The position numbers were made by a program, and so were the translations under genes. DNA of 64,000 nucleotides from Diaporthe sp. PMI_573 (Eukaryota; Ascomycota; Sordariomycetes; Diaporthales; Diaporthaceae), in NCBI GenBank assembly GCA_021399435.1, contig JAJTUP010000110.1, forward strand, positions 116,256-180,255, given 5' to 3'. The first letter of the stretch is position 1. Every line of letters begins with the position of its first letter. Shown here piece by piece: positions 61,445-64,000 of the stretch. The notes below the pieces were generated by a model. That model saw nothing but the letters and a program-made list of their open reading frames with translations. It was not told where the DNA came from and made no database searches.

Positions 61445-63657
61445 ATGGTACCTCCATCTCGACCCCTCCAGTGGGACTTCAAGTCATTCTTCAAGCATGA
61501 ATACCTGCCTGGTCAGCCCAAGCAAGGCAGAAAGCCCTATATCTGTCTCCTCTGTGGTAAATCCACAGAATACAAGGGCAATGCACCTGGGCATATGGAG
61601 AGACACCATCCTCAAGAATTACAAGAAAGTGTCAGATCAATGAGCTCCCGGACATCTGCTTCCAGAGAGTCTCTGGATTCATTTGTGGACATCAGACCAT
61701 CTGAATCCACACTCCGAAATGCATTCAGTTCCAAACAGTATGCTGAGGCAGTGTTGGGGCTTTTGACCAGGCGGAGAGTGCCATTCAGTGCAGTTGCTTG
61801 GGCAGAGACGAAGCAGTTGGCTCTGGCATGCAATCCTGCTATTGAAGACCTTCTGATCACCACCAGAGACCAAGCCATGGCCATCATTGTGACCAACTTT
61901 GATTTGTACAGTGTCCAGCTCATGAGCATGTTTGAGGTATCCCAATCCATGATCCACTTCTCTACTGATCTTTGGACATCTCCACACCGCCATGGAATGC
62001 TAGCAGTGTGTGCCCAATGGGTGGATGACAGCTTCAAGCTCAGAAAGGCACTTTTGGGCCTGCCAGAGTGTCAATTCAGCCACAGTGGAGAGTCTCAGGC
62101 AGCCTTGATCATGAAGGTACTCAACAAGTTTGGCATCAAACGGATTGGTTACCACACGGGCGACAATGCCACCTCCAATGACACATGCCTAGTGTCATTG
62201 GCAGCCAAATTGAAGGCAGAACATCAGGTATGTTGCTCTGTAACCAGGCCTGGGGCCTTGCTGAAATGGAACAGATTGAATTCAACCCCAAAACACGTCG
62301 AATCCGTTGCCTTGGCCATATCATCAACCTCTCTCTACAGTCATTCCTTCTTGCCAAGTCCAAAGAAGCTACCACTGCAGCTTTGGAGGCCAGCATTGAC
62401 AATGATGAGGTAGATCTGGTGGGGAATTTTACCACCAGGCTGATGGAAACCCCCCAAGAAGTACCAGATGAACCCAGCAGAAAGGCCAAAAGATCCAGAC
62501 CCACCCCAAGTGCCAGCCAGCAGGCCAGCCAACCGACTGTCATTGATGAAGATTTCACTGGCTGGCAGGGCATTCCTGCTCTCCAGAAGCTCCATGACCT
62601 TGCCGTGTGGCTTCGCAGCTCATCAATCCACAGTGACCTGTGGAATGAAGCTGTAGGACTCAAGCTGGGAATTGACAATGCCACCAGATGGTCATCCTGG
62701 CACAAGGTGATCGGCAATGCCATCCAGAAGCAACCTCAGATCAGCCAGTTCTTGCTCCAGCATGATGCTGAACTGGCAGAAACGGTTCTGAACGGTTCTG
62801 ATTGGGATTTGCTCCGCAAAACCCACAAGTTCCTTGGTCCATTTGCCTCTGCCACTCTGTATGCTGAAGGTGGTCCCTCTTCTGTGTCCCAAACTCTTTA
62901 CTTGATGGATGCCCTGCTCAGCCACTACGAGAAGGCAAAGCAATGGTATCAGGAACCAGAACATCTGGATAAGAAGATGCTCCATGCCATTGAGATGGGC
63001 TGGTTTGTCCTGAACAAGTACTACAGCCTGACTGAAGGTGTTCCAGCCTATGCAGCAGCATTGCTGCTTGACCCATCCAAAAGACTGGCATACATCAGGA
63101 AAAACTGGCCTTCCAAATGGCATAGAACAGCCATCTCTGATGCCAAAGGCTTATGGGAGACAGAATACAAGGGCATTGAAGTTCCAGAGCAACCAGATAC
63201 CTCTGCAATGCCGCCACCTTCCCAAACGAAAGATGAAGAACTGGAGAGCATCTTTGACTCAATCAATCCGGAGACAAGACCCCAGATCCGCTTTGCTGAT
63301 GACCTGGAGGACTATATGATCCAGGATCCTGTCAAAATTGACTGTACTCCTCTCCAATGGTGGTGCAAATCTGAGAACAGGAAGCAGTGTCCAAGACTCA
63401 GTCAGATGGCCATTGACATCCTCTCCATTCCTCCTGAGTCTGCTGAACCAGAGAGGGCTTTCTCTGGTGCTCGGAGGACAGCGTCATGGGATCGCCTCAG
63501 GATGAAGCCTCAGACACTGGAACAGATTGAATGCATTGGTAACTGGCTCAGGGAAGAGTTGATTGTACCATATGCCAAGGGAGGACAAGGTCTGGAGTTG
63601 GTTGAGCTCCCTGCCATATCTCTGGAGGATGATGATGGTTCCATAGACTCTGAATGA
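61445..63657 (+). CDS. hAT transposase with BED zinc finger
   Basis: Would cut and reinsert the surrounding element. Two exons, 61445-62227 and 62275-63657, with a 47-nt intron (GTATGT..CAG), give 721 residues with no interruption. An N-terminal BED-type finger has YICLLCGKST and HMERHH (about 38-60). The RNase H-like core includes STDLWTSPHRHGMLAV and YHTGDNATSNDT, then RRIRCLGHIINLSLQSFLLA and IDNATRWSSWHKV. The C-terminal dimerisation region (hATC) has LSQMAIDILSIPPESAEPER and AFSGARRTASWDRLRM. The two halves are in different frames, and only the intron joins them with the family sequence intact. The element appears complete and possibly active. Confidence 0.93.
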
Positions 63658-63704
63658 CATCCAGAAAGTCTATTTGATTGGTATTGAGGCCAGAATTTCC
63701 TCAG

Positions 63705-63824
63705 TTGTGTATGACTCATGAGTTACTCATGAGTATAACTCATACTCACTCATCAACCCCCAGATTGATGAGTAACTCATATATGAGTTACTCAACTCAT
63801 GAGTAACTCATATCCACAAGTATG
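63705..63824 (-). repeat. Right hAT terminus with subterminal motif array
   Basis: Mirror of the left end: many ACTCAT/ATGAGT motifs, then the 20-bp terminal inverted repeat ending at 63824. Confidence 0.85.
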
Positions 63825-64000
63825 GTTTGGGACAATATAGATTCCGCTGATGGGTCGTGGAACCAGGCCGAGAAGCTATCATTGCAGATTGTAAGCTCCC
63901 ATGGATGATTGTTTTTTTTTAAGAAAAAAAAAAGTTTCGCCAGGGAACGCCGAACGGCGTATGTTTGCCACGCTCTCCTGTCGTTCCGCCTGCTCTTTCT
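63825..64000 (+). other. Right flank of hAT element, possible continuation of split gene
   Basis: A frame of about 28 codons (VWDNIDSADGSWNQAEKLSL) may continue the gene broken at 61007. An A/T homopolymer tract (T10, then A11, about 63911-63933) follows. No feature is recognised in the last 70 bases. Confidence 0.35.

Larger units (their letters stand above)
61007..63824 (+). mobile_element. hAT DNA transposon with intact transposase
   Basis: A 2,818-bp element bounded by a perfect 20-bp inverted repeat, CATACTTGTGGATATGAGTT (61007-61026 and 63805-63824). Inside each end are arrays of ACTCATGAGT and GAGTTAC motifs in both orientations, as expected of hAT subterminal transposase sites. The flanks (CAACTCAG and GTTTGGGA) do not show the usual 8-bp target duplication, so either the ends are misjudged or the site has been rearranged. 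Confidence 0.8.

Overview
The window looks like nuclear DNA of a filamentous ascomycete. Coding sequences are split by short introns (about 47 to 200 nt) with GT..AG borders, and the content is typical of fungal accessory DNA: a Dicer-like 2 gene, a Cln-type cyclin, a glycosyltransferase/P450/MFS group and many transposons (Fot1/pogo, hAT, Tad-type LINE, Helitron). I cannot name the species. All splice sites were inferred by eye from frame continuity and family motifs. Every multi-exon model marked as closing has a coding length divisible by three.

Layout. 0-12 kb: an unassigned coding stretch at the left edge, a Fot1/pogo element with perfect 43-bp inverted repeats but a broken transposase, a transthyretin-like ORF, the ruins of an NLR-type (NB-ARC/TPR) gene cut by a dispersed repeat, a 5'-truncated Tad-like LINE, an 18-bp coding minisatellite, and a G1/S cyclin gene. 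12.9-15.2 kb: a second, intact pogo element. 16.9-21.9 kb: an intact eight-exon dcl2 on the minus strand. 23.7-28.4 kb: a graveyard with a TNT1-94-like beta-barrel pseudogene, a Pif1/Helitron helicase remnant, a truncated secreted prepropeptide gene running into a hAT fragment, and the last exon of histone H2A.Z. 28.9-33 kb: a two-exon gene of an unnamed His/Cys-rich domain family, the first exon of a Ste20-like kinase, a second copy of the unnamed domain, and a helical membrane-protein candidate. 34.3-37.4 kb: another hAT remnant, short repeats and a small gene with a DUF3716-like cysteine pattern. 37.7-46.3 kb: a Helitron whose Rep and helicase parts splice into one 1,979-residue protein, with a divergently transcribed partner gene. 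46-54 kb: mostly non-coding, with a small secreted protein, a pogo fragment and the last part of SKP1. 53.9-64 kb: UGT, P450 and MFS transporter genes, then a condensation-domain-like gene split by an intact hAT element.

How the parts relate. dcl2 belongs to the small-RNA defence that commonly silences viruses and repeats in fungi, and it sits among elements of the kind such defence targets. UGT, P450 and MFS transporter would make a plausible tailoring and export set for a small molecule, and the interrupted condensation-like gene beside them could be a lost member. Exact exon-sized pieces of three host genes (H2A.Z, a Ste20-like kinase, SKP1) suggest that an element in this genome captures host sequence; a Helitron is the obvious suspect but this is not shown. 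A GGTCCGC-armed palindrome recurs four times, three of them just downstream of transposon-borne genes.
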